Assembly: GCA_014529385.2 (NCBI GenBank)
Contig: CM043960.1
Coordinates: forward strand, 122,255,043 to 122,319,042
DNA length: 64,000 nt
DNA from: Adiantum capillus-veneris
Taxonomy: Eukaryota > Streptophyta > Polypodiopsida > Polypodiales > Pteridaceae
Direction: 5' to 3'
Every line of letters starts with the position of its first letter. Positions within the stretch are counted from its first letter, which is position 1. Made by a program: the position numbers and the translations under genes. Below, in pieces: positions 11,735 to 22,250 of this stretch. The notes under the pieces are model-generated. The model saw only the letters and a program-made list of their open reading frames with translations, was not told the origin of the DNA and searched no databases.

Positions 11735-13111
11735 TTAGCTACTAGGTATAACCTGAACTACGTTCACTACTCTTTTTCTTTTGTTTAAATGATTTTTTGG
11801 ACAATCTTTAGGGAAGTGTCCTCCTTTTTTGCAACACTGTATACGATAAGATTCAAATGGCTTGAGGTTCTTGTCAGGCTCTGGGCATTCATTTTTCCAA
11901 TGATCATCTGCACCACAATTATGACAGTTTCCAGTTCTTGGCTTAAAAATGGGTCTTACCATAGGAGGTCTAACACCTTGATTAGCTACATAGTACATTG
12001 GTGCAAGCTCTAGTGTAGCATAAGTCACAGGTTTTTCCATCGGTGGTGGATGTGAATTATACCACTCTCCTTCTACCATTACTGTAGATGGACTAGGCTC
12101 AGCATAGAGTGTAACGGGCACTAGCACTTGTCCATCTATGACTCCCTCTGGATGCAGGTACTTTACAAACACCACATTATGTCCCGGATATGGAGGTTGT
12201 TGACCCAATACGGGTTGAGGTCTTTCCATACCCATCGGTGGTCTTTGAGCTTGGGCCATATTAGGTTGATATATGTACATGGGTTGTCCTTGTGGCCTCA
12301 TAGGTACGTATTGAACATTCCCATCATACTTTGGTTGATAATAGAACCCACTGGTCTCATGGTTGGTCCATTGACCCTCGATTGCACACCATTTTTGTGG
12401 CCTAATCGGTTGTCCTTGTTGAAGTATCCCTTGTCCTGATCCCCTCATAGGTGCTTTTTGCATGTTATTCATCATATCATTCATCCTTTTGAGCATGCCT
12501 TCTATGGCTGAAAGCGGTACTACAGCAGCCGTTCCCACTTGTGCTGGTTTGGTGGATGCTGTTTTCTCGCTTTGCTTATCCTTAGGGACATCTTCTTCGT
12601 TGAAAATAATACAATTGTCTCATAAGTCAATAGCATCTGACACACACTCTTCTAGGGTCGTATGCTTCTTGCTATATAATATAGCATGAAGTTCTTTGTT
12701 TAGCAGTACCTCTAGAAACAATGATACTAGTCTTTCTTCTACAGGTATCTCTAGCTCTGGGCATCTTGCAATGTATTGTTTCATTCAAGTTACACAATTC
12801 CTAACAGACTCACCTTGTTTCTATTTAAAGCTATAGATTTGAGCTACCGTATTGTGTTTGATCCCCGTTTTGGAACAAGTAGCTACAAATTCTTGAGCTA
12901 ATGTACTCAACTCCATGATTGACCTTGGACTGGCCTTAGTGTCATCCGGTTTTCTTCGTGATGAGGTGATTTCTGATTTCTTAACATTACTCTCAGAAGA
13001 TCTCTCACGGTGTTCATGTCTTGGAATAGTTTCTGGTCCTTGGCTCAATATCCAATCCCTTATGGAGTATCCTTGGTATTTGATTTGTTTCACCTCCTTA
13101 GGAGTCATCAT
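11735..13111 (-). pseudogene. GypA gag capsid and zinc knuckles, degraded
   Basis: The 13111-12821 frame holds capsid-like sequence (STLAQEFVATCSKTGIKHNT, then VAQIYSFK, near-identical to a segment of GypD gag). The 12538-11735 frame continues through a Gly/Pro/Gln-rich segment with repeated MERPQPVLGQQPPYPG-type wording to two zinc knuckles: CHNCGADDHWKNEC (CX2CX4HX4C) near 11900 and a degenerate CCKKGGHFPKDC near 11825. This is the retrotransposon nucleocapsid, which would package element RNA. Between 12540 and 12820 the frame is interrupted. Confidence 0.8.
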
Positions 13112-13815
13112 AACAAATTTATTGTTATAACAATCCCTAAACAGGCAGGTCGATAGATCTGCTGACCCTTATCTTTGATTTTGAAGATATAAATGATCTT
13201 CATGGATGTTAGCTGTCCTGATTTGGCATGAGAAGTCCATAGGAGATCATTTACCTTTCTATTCTCCCAAAAATAGACTCCAATCCTAGGATTATCCGTA
13301 CTAAGCCAATTCGAAGGCTTCAGGTCAACTTGATCGTATCCCTCGAATTCTAAAGTCGGTGGTCCTTCTTTTGCTGCCATACCTGGAATTATGGTATTTA
13401 CTTCTAACCCCCATTTGTCTATCACGTCAGGGTTTTCAACTTGTAAATACTGAGTTCCGTTTCTATCCATGGACATTTTTCCTTGTTTGTTTGCCCTGAT
13501 TTCCTCTTCAAACTCAATACCATGGTCATCGATGCGAATAGCATACTCTTCATTAGGATCCAAGTAAACCTGAGCTCCATGGCGATTAGTCTTATCAAAA
13601 GAGAGTATATGCTTATAGCGCACTATCATTCCGATTTCTGAACGAGTCGAATAGGAAGACATTTCAGATGTTGAATCTGAAAAAGTGTCTGAGACTTCTT
13701 CAAGGATAGTGTGCAAGGGATTTCCTTGATTCACACTTTTTTCGGTGGACACTTTACTAGCGGTCTCCCTAAATATGCCTTGATTTGCTAGTATACGACC
13801 AGATCTAAGGTTCAT
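13108..13815 (-). pseudogene. GypA gag N-terminal domain of unknown function
   Basis: A 235-residue segment starting MNLRSGRILANQ. It contains a globular region with QYLQVENPDVIDKWGLEV that aligns with YLVVLNPNIVDKWGLRG in GypD (41500-42552). Both are followed by an aromatic-rich part (IGVYFWENRK versus IYVGLYKYNN). It lies N-terminal to the capsid. I do not recognise the domain family; conservation between two diverged elements argues that it is real protein. The start was chosen at the first Met of the open frame. Confidence 0.55.
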
Positions 13816-14227
13816 ATAGACTTGTGAAGCCCTGGATAGAGTACTTACCGTCTGATCAACTTGTTGTCAATTTCCTTCACTTGAGTTGATTGCAACTTCT
13901 GTCAAGCTATCAATTCCTTGTTTGCAACCTGATTCCTGTATCAATTTTAATCAAGTTAGCTATTTTTTCACAAAGACTGTACAATTCTTGCTAACCATTG
14001 TGACTGGTCTATGTATATCACTTCAATTCAAGCTAAGTGAGTCAACGGTTAGACTTTCCAATTCCACTTTTGCGAGCAGCCAAAGAACTAATCTGTAACC
14101 CGGAAACTGAGTGAACATGTACTAATTTGGATCCGATTGAACCCCAAATTGCCCGATGGCCTTGTATTATGTTGGTCTAACATTGTACAAGTTCAAAATG
14201 CAAAAATGGTGTCTCTGTGTAGCAGTA

Positions 14228-14249
14228 GTAAATAATCACGATTATTTAC
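14228..14249. repeat. GypA palindrome copy P3 (gag leader)
   Basis: Perfect 10-bp inverted repeat: arms GTAAATAATC and GATTATTTAC with the 2-bp spacer AC. Confidence 0.9.
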
Positions 14250-14510
14250 TTTTCTCAAATTTTTGCACTTTTTGGCTTGATTTGCTAAGTATACAACCTG
14301 TTAAGGTCTCTGGACAAGTTTCACTAAGTTTGAACAAAATTTGTTCAAGTTTAGCAACTGTTTCGTGTTCGCAAACTCAATTTTCAAGAATTTGGCTGAA
14401 GTCTCACTTTTGTGATCCAAATTTCACTAAAATTGATTTGTGTGGTCTCCTTGATATGCTTGACCTTGTGTATACTCAAATGTGCAAGATTATCATTTTT
14501 TGTAGTAGAT

Positions 14511-14532
14511 GTAAATAATCGTGATTATTGAC
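14511..14532. repeat. GypA palindrome copy P4 (gag leader)
   Basis: Arms GTAAATAATC and GATTATTGAC with spacer GT; one mismatch. It starts 283 bp after copy P3. Confidence 0.88.
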
Positions 14533-14793
14533 TCTAGTTAATTTTTGCATCTTTTTGTCAATTGAGCACGTACACTTGTTTATCACATCAATACAAGCTT
14601 ATGCATCAAGTTTCATTGAGTTTGAAACAAAATTTTCCCCAATTTACACTCAAGTTCCCAAAAGTCGGTACAGGCTTTAGTTTTTACCTAGGTTTTGGTG
14701 TTTGGTGATCCAATTTCTATGGTCCTTTACATAAGTTGTTTGTACACATGCATAGAGTCTCTGGTATCAACCTTGGTCAGTTTTGAGTTGAAA

Positions 14794-14815
14794 GTAAATA
14801 ATCACGATTATTTAC
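14794..14815. repeat. GypA palindrome copy P5 (gag leader)
   Basis: Perfect 10-bp inverted repeat with spacer AC. It starts 283 bp after copy P4. Confidence 0.9.
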
Positions 14816-15549
14816 TTTAGGCCTAAAATGAACACTTTTTTGAACTTTTTCACTGGATAGTCTTTTCATGAGCTATTTTAAGCCTCTGAGTCAAGTCAAA
14901 ACTTAATTTGGCCTAAAATGTCAAGAAAAAGTAACTAATTTGAGTTTTTACAAACTCTTGAAATTTTTACCTCAATGTGTCCTTGAGCTTACCCAGTGGT
15001 TCACACAACTTTCAAGCATACTCTCCAGTCGGATTGAGTGGTTGGCAGTCTTTTGGTGCTATTTCTAGCCATAGGCCTGAAATTCTGCAACTTCACATAA
15101 CAACTCACAAGTGATTCTTTTGGAGAGAGCAATGTTTTGAACCTCAGATTCTACTTACCCTTCTCTTAGGTTCTAGTGCAATGGGGTTATGGAAAGTGTC
15201 CACAAACACTCATTTTCTTGTTTTTTATGGTTTTCTGAGCCTTGATCTTAAGACTTGTCTCGTCCATCAATCATTCTCAAAATCCTAACCTAATTCTACA
15301 ATCCTACAATCCTAAAGGCACTCATCAAGTACGATTACTTCCAAGCTACCTCTACACAACAAAAGACGACAATCTTAAGCTATACGGTTTTAAAAAGAAA
15401 GTTTTTACTCTAGGAGATCCTAGAGGAAGTTAAAGGATACCTTCACAAGACGCTCGTGTTTTTCCCTAGTTTAGGTCTCTTCGATCCCTAGCAGCAGCGC
15501 TGAATGTGGGGCGGGTGTCTAACCTCACTCCTATCTTATTGCAGATGTA

Positions 15550-16406
15550 GCGAGAACCATGAATAAATATACAATCCATAGGACGAAGCTGACTCGACTA
15601 GTGCATAGAGGCTGCAAGAAGTTGTCAATCTCTTGGAAAACAATAAATAACTCGCATCTAACTCAAGCTACACTCAAGTGATTGAAATCACCAAAAGCCA
15701 ATCGCTCATCGGCAAACAAATCACATTCGTTACAGCATCAAATGACATCCAAACGTAACACAACTTCTAGGACATGTTTATAAGACCTAAGCACACATGC
15801 TTATGGTCTCAAATTCCACTTTAGGTCAAGTGCAAAAATCGTGATTACTAACAACAGTGGATTTTTGACCTAGTCGTTTTCGATTCAGAATGCATCTAAA
15901 TGCTTATCAATGATGTCCCCAGATACCCTGCCTATGCTTAGTTTTTTATTTTGACGTGTAGATTCCTACTTATGATGAAATTAATCCGCGAGTCGACGAT
16001 GCCAAAGGCTACAAATACCATGAAATGCTTACATCAATGCGTAGAGCTCTTACCTGCGGTTGCAACACAACAGACGCGACTGCAATGTGACAATCGGGGA
16101 GGGAGTAGGAAGCGTGAGAAGGAGAGAAGTGAGCACTGTTAGCTCACGCTATGTATTTCATTATCCAAAACTTAATAATAACTGACAAAAATTGGCTTTT
16201 ATACCTTAGCCAAGGTTTTTGGTGGTCAAAACTAATAATCTAGGAGCTCTAACTAAAGACATGTTGATACAATTTGGAAGCTTGTAGTCCTGGGTCATCA
16301 ATTATAAAGTTTATCCGAAGTTAGAATATTCCCAATTCATCAAAATAATAAATGTTTTACAGAGAGAGCTCCAAAAAATGGTATCTGGGTTAGCTTGCTG
16401 CTAACA
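15550..16406 (-). repeat. GypA 5' LTR
   Basis: On the minus strand the LTR begins TGTTAGCAGCAAGC at 16406 and ends near 15550, where a CA followed by TGG suggests the LTR end and primer site. A TATA box (TATAAAAG on the minus strand) lies at 16196-16203, about 205 bp inside the LTR. Its context AAGGTATAAAAGCC resembles that of the GypD LTR. A degenerate copy of the leader palindrome lies at 15831-15852. A good 5' splice donor (CAG/GTAAGAG, minus strand) lies at 16053. The inner boundary is uncertain by about 20 bp. Confidence 0.65.
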
Positions 16407-17169
16407 CTTCTGCAAAGACCAAATAGGGCAAGACCACCTCCAAGAGGAGTGAAAGGAATTCAACCTTTGCCAGATCCAAATGTGCATGTGATAGAGGTGA
16501 AAATCTCAAAGGAGGTTGACATGGAAGCAAATGGCATTAAGCGTGGTTGAGGAAAAGGTAAGGAGAAAGGAGTTACGTCACAAAGTGACCATGAACGAGA
16601 AAAGAAGGCAAAGGAGACCAAGGAAACCAAGAGGACACGATGTCGTATCAACCTCCAATACTTTCCTCTTGGACATGGTATGGCTCCATACAACTTGTTG
16701 GAAGACATGAGAGGTAAGGGCCCTGATATCTCATGGCCTCAGCTTCTTGCATTATGTCCACAAGTTAGGAGGGATTTAACAAAGGCACTTAGCACTAGGA
16801 GAAAAATAAAAGAGAGTGTGCCTGTTGTAAAAAAATTTGCAAAAGCTGAAATGAATGAGGACATTACACCAGTTCTAGACTGTTACATCAAAGGAAGGTT
16901 AGTTAGGAAAGGTCTAGTGGATTGGAGTGCACAAATTTGCATCATGAGTGACAGAGGGACTCATGCAAAGACTCAGTATGCACATCCATGAGACACATGA
17001 AATCAAAGTAAAAATGGTAAACAATAGCAAGGCTAGGTGTGTATGTATTTGTAAAAGTGTTTTTGTGGAGGCCTTTGGCATTAAGAAGGTAGTGGATTTT
17101 TATGTTATGTCAACCAAGGGAAGTGGCTATCAATTTATCCTAGGAAGACCATGGCTAATGAAAATATGA
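16407..17169 (+). pseudogene. GypB gag C-terminus and protease
   Basis: Overlapping plus-strand frames encode a basic gag tail (RPPPRGVKGIQPLPDPNVHV), then a conserved helix-rich module (APYNLLEDMRGKGPDISWPQ) that precedes the protease in Tat/Athila-like elements. The protease-like part is YIKGRLVRKGLVDWSAQIC, followed by a C-terminal ILGRPWLMK motif near 17140. The expected D-[ST]-G active site is not present (VDWSAQ), so the protease is inactive. A frameshift near 16960 splits the region. Confidence 0.65.
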
Positions 17170-17172
17170 GCT

Positions 17173-18517
17173 TTGCAGGATTGGGAAAGTGGAAAGTTGA
17201 TCTGCAGGAAGGACAATCATAAGAAGGTTGTCTTTGACATGAAGGAGCAATGTCAAGAGAATCTCCATGAAGAATCATTGCAAAGTGAGACGGAGGAAGA
17301 CTGCACTGATAGCACTTCAAAAGAAGAAGGTCGCGGTAGCACTACGAAAGAGGAATCTTCCATTGAAGTCATGGGGGTAAGGATTAAGCCAAGCCAAGCA
17401 ACCAAGAAACCTCTTGCCCAGGCTTGGAGGAGGTAGGTCCTCAAGAGAACCAAAATTTGGAAGATGAAGGAATGTTAGAGGGTATGTTGTCTACCACACT
17501 TACAAAGGATGAAAGAGAGGAGTTCAAATGTGTGCTAAGAAAGTTTCCTAAGCTTTTTGCTAAAAACTACACCGACATGCGTGGAGTAGATGATGTTCAA
17601 CACAAGATCGAGCTAAAGCCAGAGGCCACACCTAAGGCTCAAAAGCTACAAAGGCTAGGAGTCATCAAGGAGCAGGCTTTACTCAAGGAGGTAAGAAATA
17701 TTCTAGCAGCATGTTTCATTTATCTGTGGAAAATTCAGAGTGGGTCTCTCCTGTTGTTGTCACTCCCAAGAAAAACGGCAAGTGGAGGGTGTGTGTGGAT
17801 TACCGTCCACTGAATGAGGCAACAAAAAGAGATCACTTTCCCCTCCCATTTGAGGATGAGATACTAAATGAGGTAGCTGGTCATGAGCAGTACACTGTGT
17901 GTGATGGCTACTCAGGCTACTTTCAAATAGGTATCGCATTGGAGGATCAATTGAAAACAACATTCATCACTCCTTGGGGTTGTTATGCTTTTAGAGTCGT
18001 GCCATTTGGCCTGACAAATGCTCCTGAAAATTGCCAACACTTCATGAACATGAGGATTCAAGCATTCTTTGGAAAGTCCATTAGGGTCTTTATTGATGAT
18101 TTTTTCATTTATAGTTCAAAATCATTGCATCTACAAAAGGTAGAAGAGGGTTTGGAAAAACTCTACAACATGGGAGGTCTACTCAACCACGACAAGTGCC
18201 ACATAGGTGAAACTGAAGTGATCTTGCTTGGTCACAAATTTTCTTACAAAGGCATCAAAGTGGATCCTTCAAAGGCAAAGGCTCTTATTGAGTTACCATC
18301 CCCCAAGAGCCTTAAGGAGGTCATCACATTCGTTCAAAAGGTGAAGTATATGTCACGCTTCATTCACTTAGCCTCAAAGCTACTAGAAAAATTGACACAA
18401 CAAATCGAGTTTGTTTGCTCTGATGAGCTTGAAGAATATTTTTGTAACATCAAAGTCATTTTTTTCAGAACTACCAACACTTATGCCTCCTTGTTGGGAT
18501 TACACATTCTTTGTTAG
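17173..18517 (+). pseudogene. GypB reverse transcriptase
   Basis: 17424-17813 carries the RT entry region (LRKFPKLFAKNYTDMRGVD). 17711-18517 carries the catalytic domain: WVSPVVVTPKKNGKWRVCVD near 17740, YSGYFQIGI near 17905, [15 protein letters not shown] near 18005 and the catalytic box FIDDFFIYS near 18090, which keeps both aspartates. A frameshift near 17710-17800 separates the halves. The 17173-17436 stretch is an acidic linker. RT would copy element RNA into cDNA in the virus-like particle; the frameshift makes this copy inactive. Confidence 0.82.
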
Positions 18518-18946
18518 CTCTAGTGTTGGGAAAGAAACAATTGGGGTTGTTTCTCTACAGCAAGATCCCCACAATACCAGGATGCGACCCATCTACTTTG
18601 CTAGTAGGGTCATGAATGCTTTGGAGAGAGGCTACACATAACCAAAAATCATGATGCTTTCTCTCATGTTTGGTGAGAAAGTTTAGATCCTACTTGCTAC
18701 CAAAACCTTTTGTAATTCTCATTGCAGAAAATTTGTTCCCTTGGGTGTCATCTCAAATGAATCTTAGTACTAGGATCTCAATGTGGATTATGGAGTTGCA
18801 AGAGTTTCAATACTCTTTCAAGGTAGAAGATAGTGTGCGTGCACAATTGGCAGGGATTCTCACTTATAGGGTGCATGAAAAGGAGATTAAGGTGCATGAA
18901 GTAAAGACCCTACCATTGCCACCACCTAAAAGTATTCCGTTCCTAA
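18411..18946 (+). pseudogene. GypB RNase H (gypsy type) and connection
   Basis: The RNase H region contains FFVSSSVGKETIGVVSLQQD near 18505, IYFASRVMNALERGYT near 18595, and then FRSYLLPKPFVILIAEN from about 18680. The first catalytic aspartate (normally VDAS) reads VSSS, and a stop follows ERGYT near 18640. This is the ordinary gypsy RNase H, distinct from the second RNase H that follows it. Confidence 0.7.
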
Positions 18947-19340
18947 TGCTTTTACCTTGTTCTTTGATGGAGCTTTTTGACGAGCCACAGGAGAATCAGG
19001 GGGAGGGCTAGTGTTTCTCAACCCAAGTGGAGAGGTGGTCATGAAAGAGAAGGTCAATCTACCAGGTTCAACTAGAAACAATGAAGCATAATACGACACA
19101 TTACTCAATGGTTTCAAGATGTGCATCAACCAAGGTATACAACGTCTCATGGTAAAAGGGGATGTACTTCTCATTGTGAAGCAGATTTTAGGCATTTGGG
19201 AATGCAAGAATGAAAGACCAAGGACAAAAGTTCATGCCATTTGTAGGTTGTTTAATCAGTTTGACGAAGTACAACTATATCATATTCCTAGGAAACAAAA
19301 TGAAGATGCCAATTTACTTGCACAACAAGAAGATACATGT
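18947..19340 (+). pseudogene. GypB second (archaeal-type) RNase H
   Basis: A second RNase H fold follows the first. It contains LFFDGAF near 18965, ESGGGLVFLNPSGEVV near 19005, STRNNEA near 19075 and VKGDVLLIVKQILGIWE near 19150, ending with HIPRKQNEDANLLAQ near 19300. The D, E and D positions of the active site are visible (FDGA, NNEA, KGDV). Two in-frame stops (after GAF and after NEA) disable it. An additional archaeal-type RNase H between RNase H and integrase is a known hallmark of plant Tat-lineage gypsy elements (Ogre, Retand, Tat). Confidence 0.78.
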
Positions 19341-20442
19341 GTGGAGAAAGAAGTGCAAGTCATCATGGTGGCAGGATCTATCAAGCAACCAAGATACCAA
19401 GGATTGGAGTCATTGGCTCCCATTATTGGCTCATTTTGGAGGGTGAGTTTTCACAAGACTTCATAAAAGCTCAGAAGAGGAGACTCATGAAGAAGGCAAG
19501 TTTCTATCTCTTCCTAGAAGGCTTCCTCTATCAAAGAGGGAAGGATCAAGTGTGCAGAAGAGTATCAAATATTGAGGAAATTCTAGCCATTCTAAAAGGT
19601 TTGCATGAAGAGGCATGTGGTGGTCATTTTGCCCAAGAGTTAACCGTGAAGAAGATTTTGCTTGCGGGTATGTTTGGCCAAGCTTGCATCTGGATGTCCA
19701 ACATTGGTGCAAAAGCTGTCACAACTATTAGGTAAATGGAACTAGAAGGTTGGTGCATGACCCGAGGAAAATAGTGCTTGCAAATGGACTCTTTGAAAAG
19801 TGGGGCATTGATGCTATGTGTCCTCTTCCTAGAACAAAAAATGGTAAAATCTACATTCTAGTAGCTATTGATTACATGACTAGGTGAGTAGAGGCTCAAA
19901 GTGTGGCAAGGGTAAATGGGAAAATAGTGAGCAGGTTTACCTACACTAATATTTGTTGTAGATTTGACACACCTCTGGAGATTGTTTTGGATAATGGTCC
20001 AGGGTCCAAGAAGGGTTTACTAACAAAAGTCTGTGAAGAACTTCCATTTTACATCGTCATAGCACATCCTACTACCCACAATCAAATGGTTTGGTGGATA
20101 AGGCTAATGGTGTCATTGCAGGCATCATTAGAAAGATGGTGCAAAACAAGATAAAGTTGTGGGATGACTTCTTAGATGCTGCCTTGTGGGCATACCAAAC
20201 CACATATAGGGAAGCCACGGAGTTCACACCATCTCACTTGGTGTATGGTCAAGAGGCTTTGCAGCCTATTGAGCTCAACATCCCAAACAATAAGGCTTCA
20301 TGGTAAAGGTGCACTAGATGTTCAAGACGTATGGATGGATCGACTTCTTACATTAGTGGAGCTTGAGTGGAAAGAGAAGCAGCTTACGAGTGCTACAAGA
20401 GGAAAGCTATACAAGCAAAAGAAAAGTTGGACAAGAAACTGA
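19341..20442 (+). pseudogene. GypB integrase
   Basis: The N-terminal zinc-binding region includes LYQRGKDQVCRRVS near 19530 and LHEEACGGHFAQE near 19605, but the following CX2C pair is not readable. The core includes KWGIDAMCPLPRTKNGKIY near 19800 and PLEIVLDNGP near 19975. The usual third-acid motif is displaced by a frameshift around 20080-20100, and ALWAYQTTYREATEFTPSHL near 20185 marks the core end. One stop interrupts near 19887. The integrase would insert cDNA into the genome; it is inactive here. Confidence 0.78.
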
Positions 20443-20850
20443 AGGACAAAGGCATCAAGGAAGGAGATCTTGTGCTAAGGTATGACAATTGACTTGATAA
20501 TCGTTTAAATGCCAAGTTTGAAACTAGATGGCAGAAGCCATACATAGTTAAGAAGGCTTTCAATTCAAGTTACTATCAGCTTATGGACTTGAATGGTAAA
20601 GATCACTCCAGGAAGATAAACGGGTATTGCCTGAAGCCCTATTTGAATCGCCTTCTACCAAAGGATCTACCAAAGAATTATCAAATATCTACTATCTCTT
20701 GTAAGTTTTGTTGCATGAAGCATGAGTGTGACAAGAAGCCACACAATGAAAATATTGTCAAGGGATGAGATATCATAGAGGACTCAGAACCACTCTAGTC
20801 GAAAAATACCTTTTGATGGTACATGAATGTACCATCATCCTGGGGGAGGG
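20443..20850 (+). pseudogene. GypB integrase tail and polypurine tract
   Basis: Residual coding includes DLVLRYDN near 20470 and KPYIVKKAFNSSYYQLMDLN near 20540-20590, the usual C-terminal domain of gypsy integrases. 20583-20768 is an open tail of unknown role. TGGGGGAGGG at 20841-20850 is the probable polypurine tract that primes plus-strand synthesis just before the 3' LTR. Confidence 0.65.
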
Positions 20851-21643
20851 CTAATAATAGCTGTTTTTTGGCGATTCAAAATTGCCATAGTGAGCTATCT
20901 TACCCTACATAAATCACCTAAACACTATGGCTATCCCTACCTTTTCATTGTACATAGGCATGTGTGAATTAGGGGACTTCCCCCATATCTCCTTAAAAAC
21001 CTCACTTAACTAGTCAGTAGGCTAGTTAAGCCAAATAAATAAATAAAAGCCAAAGTATATTATGGCCTTTTTGTGTATAAGTATTTCATTGTATATAGAG
21101 CCTAAATATAGGGATTTTTATTATAATTATTTATATATTTATTTAAATATTTTTGTTTAACCGTGTGTTATTTACCTAAGTATGGTATGTGTATTTACTC
21201 ACCATTAACATGATCTTTCTTACATATGTACTATAAAAAAATCGCTTCATGCAAACTTCTTTTATTTTTGGTGTGAATCCACTCCAAGGAAAAACGTCAA
21301 AAAATAACCTTCCACCATTAGTCATTGCCTTTCACTAAATTCTTATTTTTCTACAGGTATTCTTCTTTTTATCTCTTGTAAATAAATATACATCATGAAA
21401 AACAAATGAGGACCTCCTCATTTGATTCCTTATAGTTATATATATATAGCTCACACTATTTTAGATTCCATGAATTGTTTATATATACTAGCCTGTTTTT
21501 TCTATCATCTCCATATATTATATTTATGCATAATCCACAACCATGTATATTTTCAAACTCCTAAAAATCAATTAGGTCATGCTCTTATGCAAAGAGGGGC
21601 TCACCTTTGGAGCCATATGCAAATTCAACAAAAGGGGGGCCAT

Positions 21644-22006
21644 TGAAGAAAAATAGGCATTTTGGTGGGATTTTTTATACCGAATTTGAAGTGGTGGTTA
21701 GAAGACAAAATGTGGACCAAGATCTGAATAACCACTAACACTAACCACTAATATACTAACACAAAATAGCCATTGACCTAACCACAAAAGACACTTCACC
21801 TCAAGACATGTGCATAGTAGTACTTTTTTGTGAAGAAAAATAGGCATTTTGGTGGGATTTTTTATACCGAATTTGAAGTGGTGGTTAGAAGACAAAATGT
21901 GGACCAAGAGCTGAATAACCACTAACACTAACCACTAATATACTAACACAAAATAGCCATTGACCTAACCACAAAAGACACTTCACCTCAAGACATGTGC
22001 ATAGTA

Positions 22007-22008
<2 letters not shown>
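21644..22008. repeat. 187-bp tandem duplication
   Basis: 21644-21830 and 21831-22008 are near-identical head-to-tail copies starting TGAAGAAAAATAGGC. They lie in the U3 part of the GypB LTR about 235 bp upstream of the TATA box. The second copy runs into a microsatellite. Confidence 0.9.
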
Positions 22009-22052
<44 letters not shown>

Positions 22053-22061
22053 CCCCCCCCC
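22009..22061. repeat. TC microsatellite followed by C tract
   Basis: About 41 bp of alternating TC followed by 11-12 C residues. Simple repeat inside the GypB LTR. Confidence 0.95.
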
Positions 22062-22241
22062 TTTCCTTAAAACTCTATTTTCACCTTATCTACAATCAAT
22101 AATGCTCTCTTTTGAGTCCACATCCATGACTCAAGCAGACAAAGAAGACCCACAATGTTTTGATATTCTGAAAAAATCATAATCTTGATTTGTTAGTTTG
22201 TAAATTAGGATTTTCAATAATTTAATGAGAGGTCACCAACC

Positions 22242-22250
22242 TATAAATAG
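22242..22250 (+). promoter_or_regulatory. GypB LTR TATA box
   Basis: TATAAATAG preceded by CCAACC and followed by GCCCCTCTCC, a typical plant LTR core promoter layout. Inferred from motif and position only. Confidence 0.6.

Larger units (their letters stand above)
13816..15549. promoter_or_regulatory. GypA gag leader with palindromes
   Basis: About 1.7 kb of non-coding, AT-rich sequence between the 5' LTR and the gag block. It carries three 22-bp palindromes at 14228, 14511 and 14794, exactly 283 bp apart. Sequence between them is not obviously repeated. The same palindrome occurs in the element's second leader (2757 and 3023). Candidate element-specific regulatory region; no function is shown by the sequence itself. 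Confidence 0.6.
600..16406 (-). mobile_element. GypA: degraded giant Ty3/gypsy retrotransposon
   Basis: This minus-strand element begins with a 5' LTR ending at 16406 and runs leftward through leader, gag, protease, RT/RNase H, integrase, a second retropepsin-like ORF, a second non-coding leader and remains of a 3' coding block. It exceeds 15.8 kb and its 3' LTR is not visible. Every coding block is broken by stops or frameshifts and several catalytic residues are lost, so it is a dead copy. Order and proteins match GypD at 26344-42657, which is better preserved. It is inserted into GypB, whose plus-strand coding sequence starts abruptly at 16407. The left limit of 600 is only where recognisable coding stops. 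Confidence 0.8.

Noticed and set aside
14228-14815. Regularly spaced palindromes as a possible CRISPR array
   Set aside because: Spacers are about 260 bp, repeats are only 22 bp, and the context is a plant retrotransposon without cas genes.
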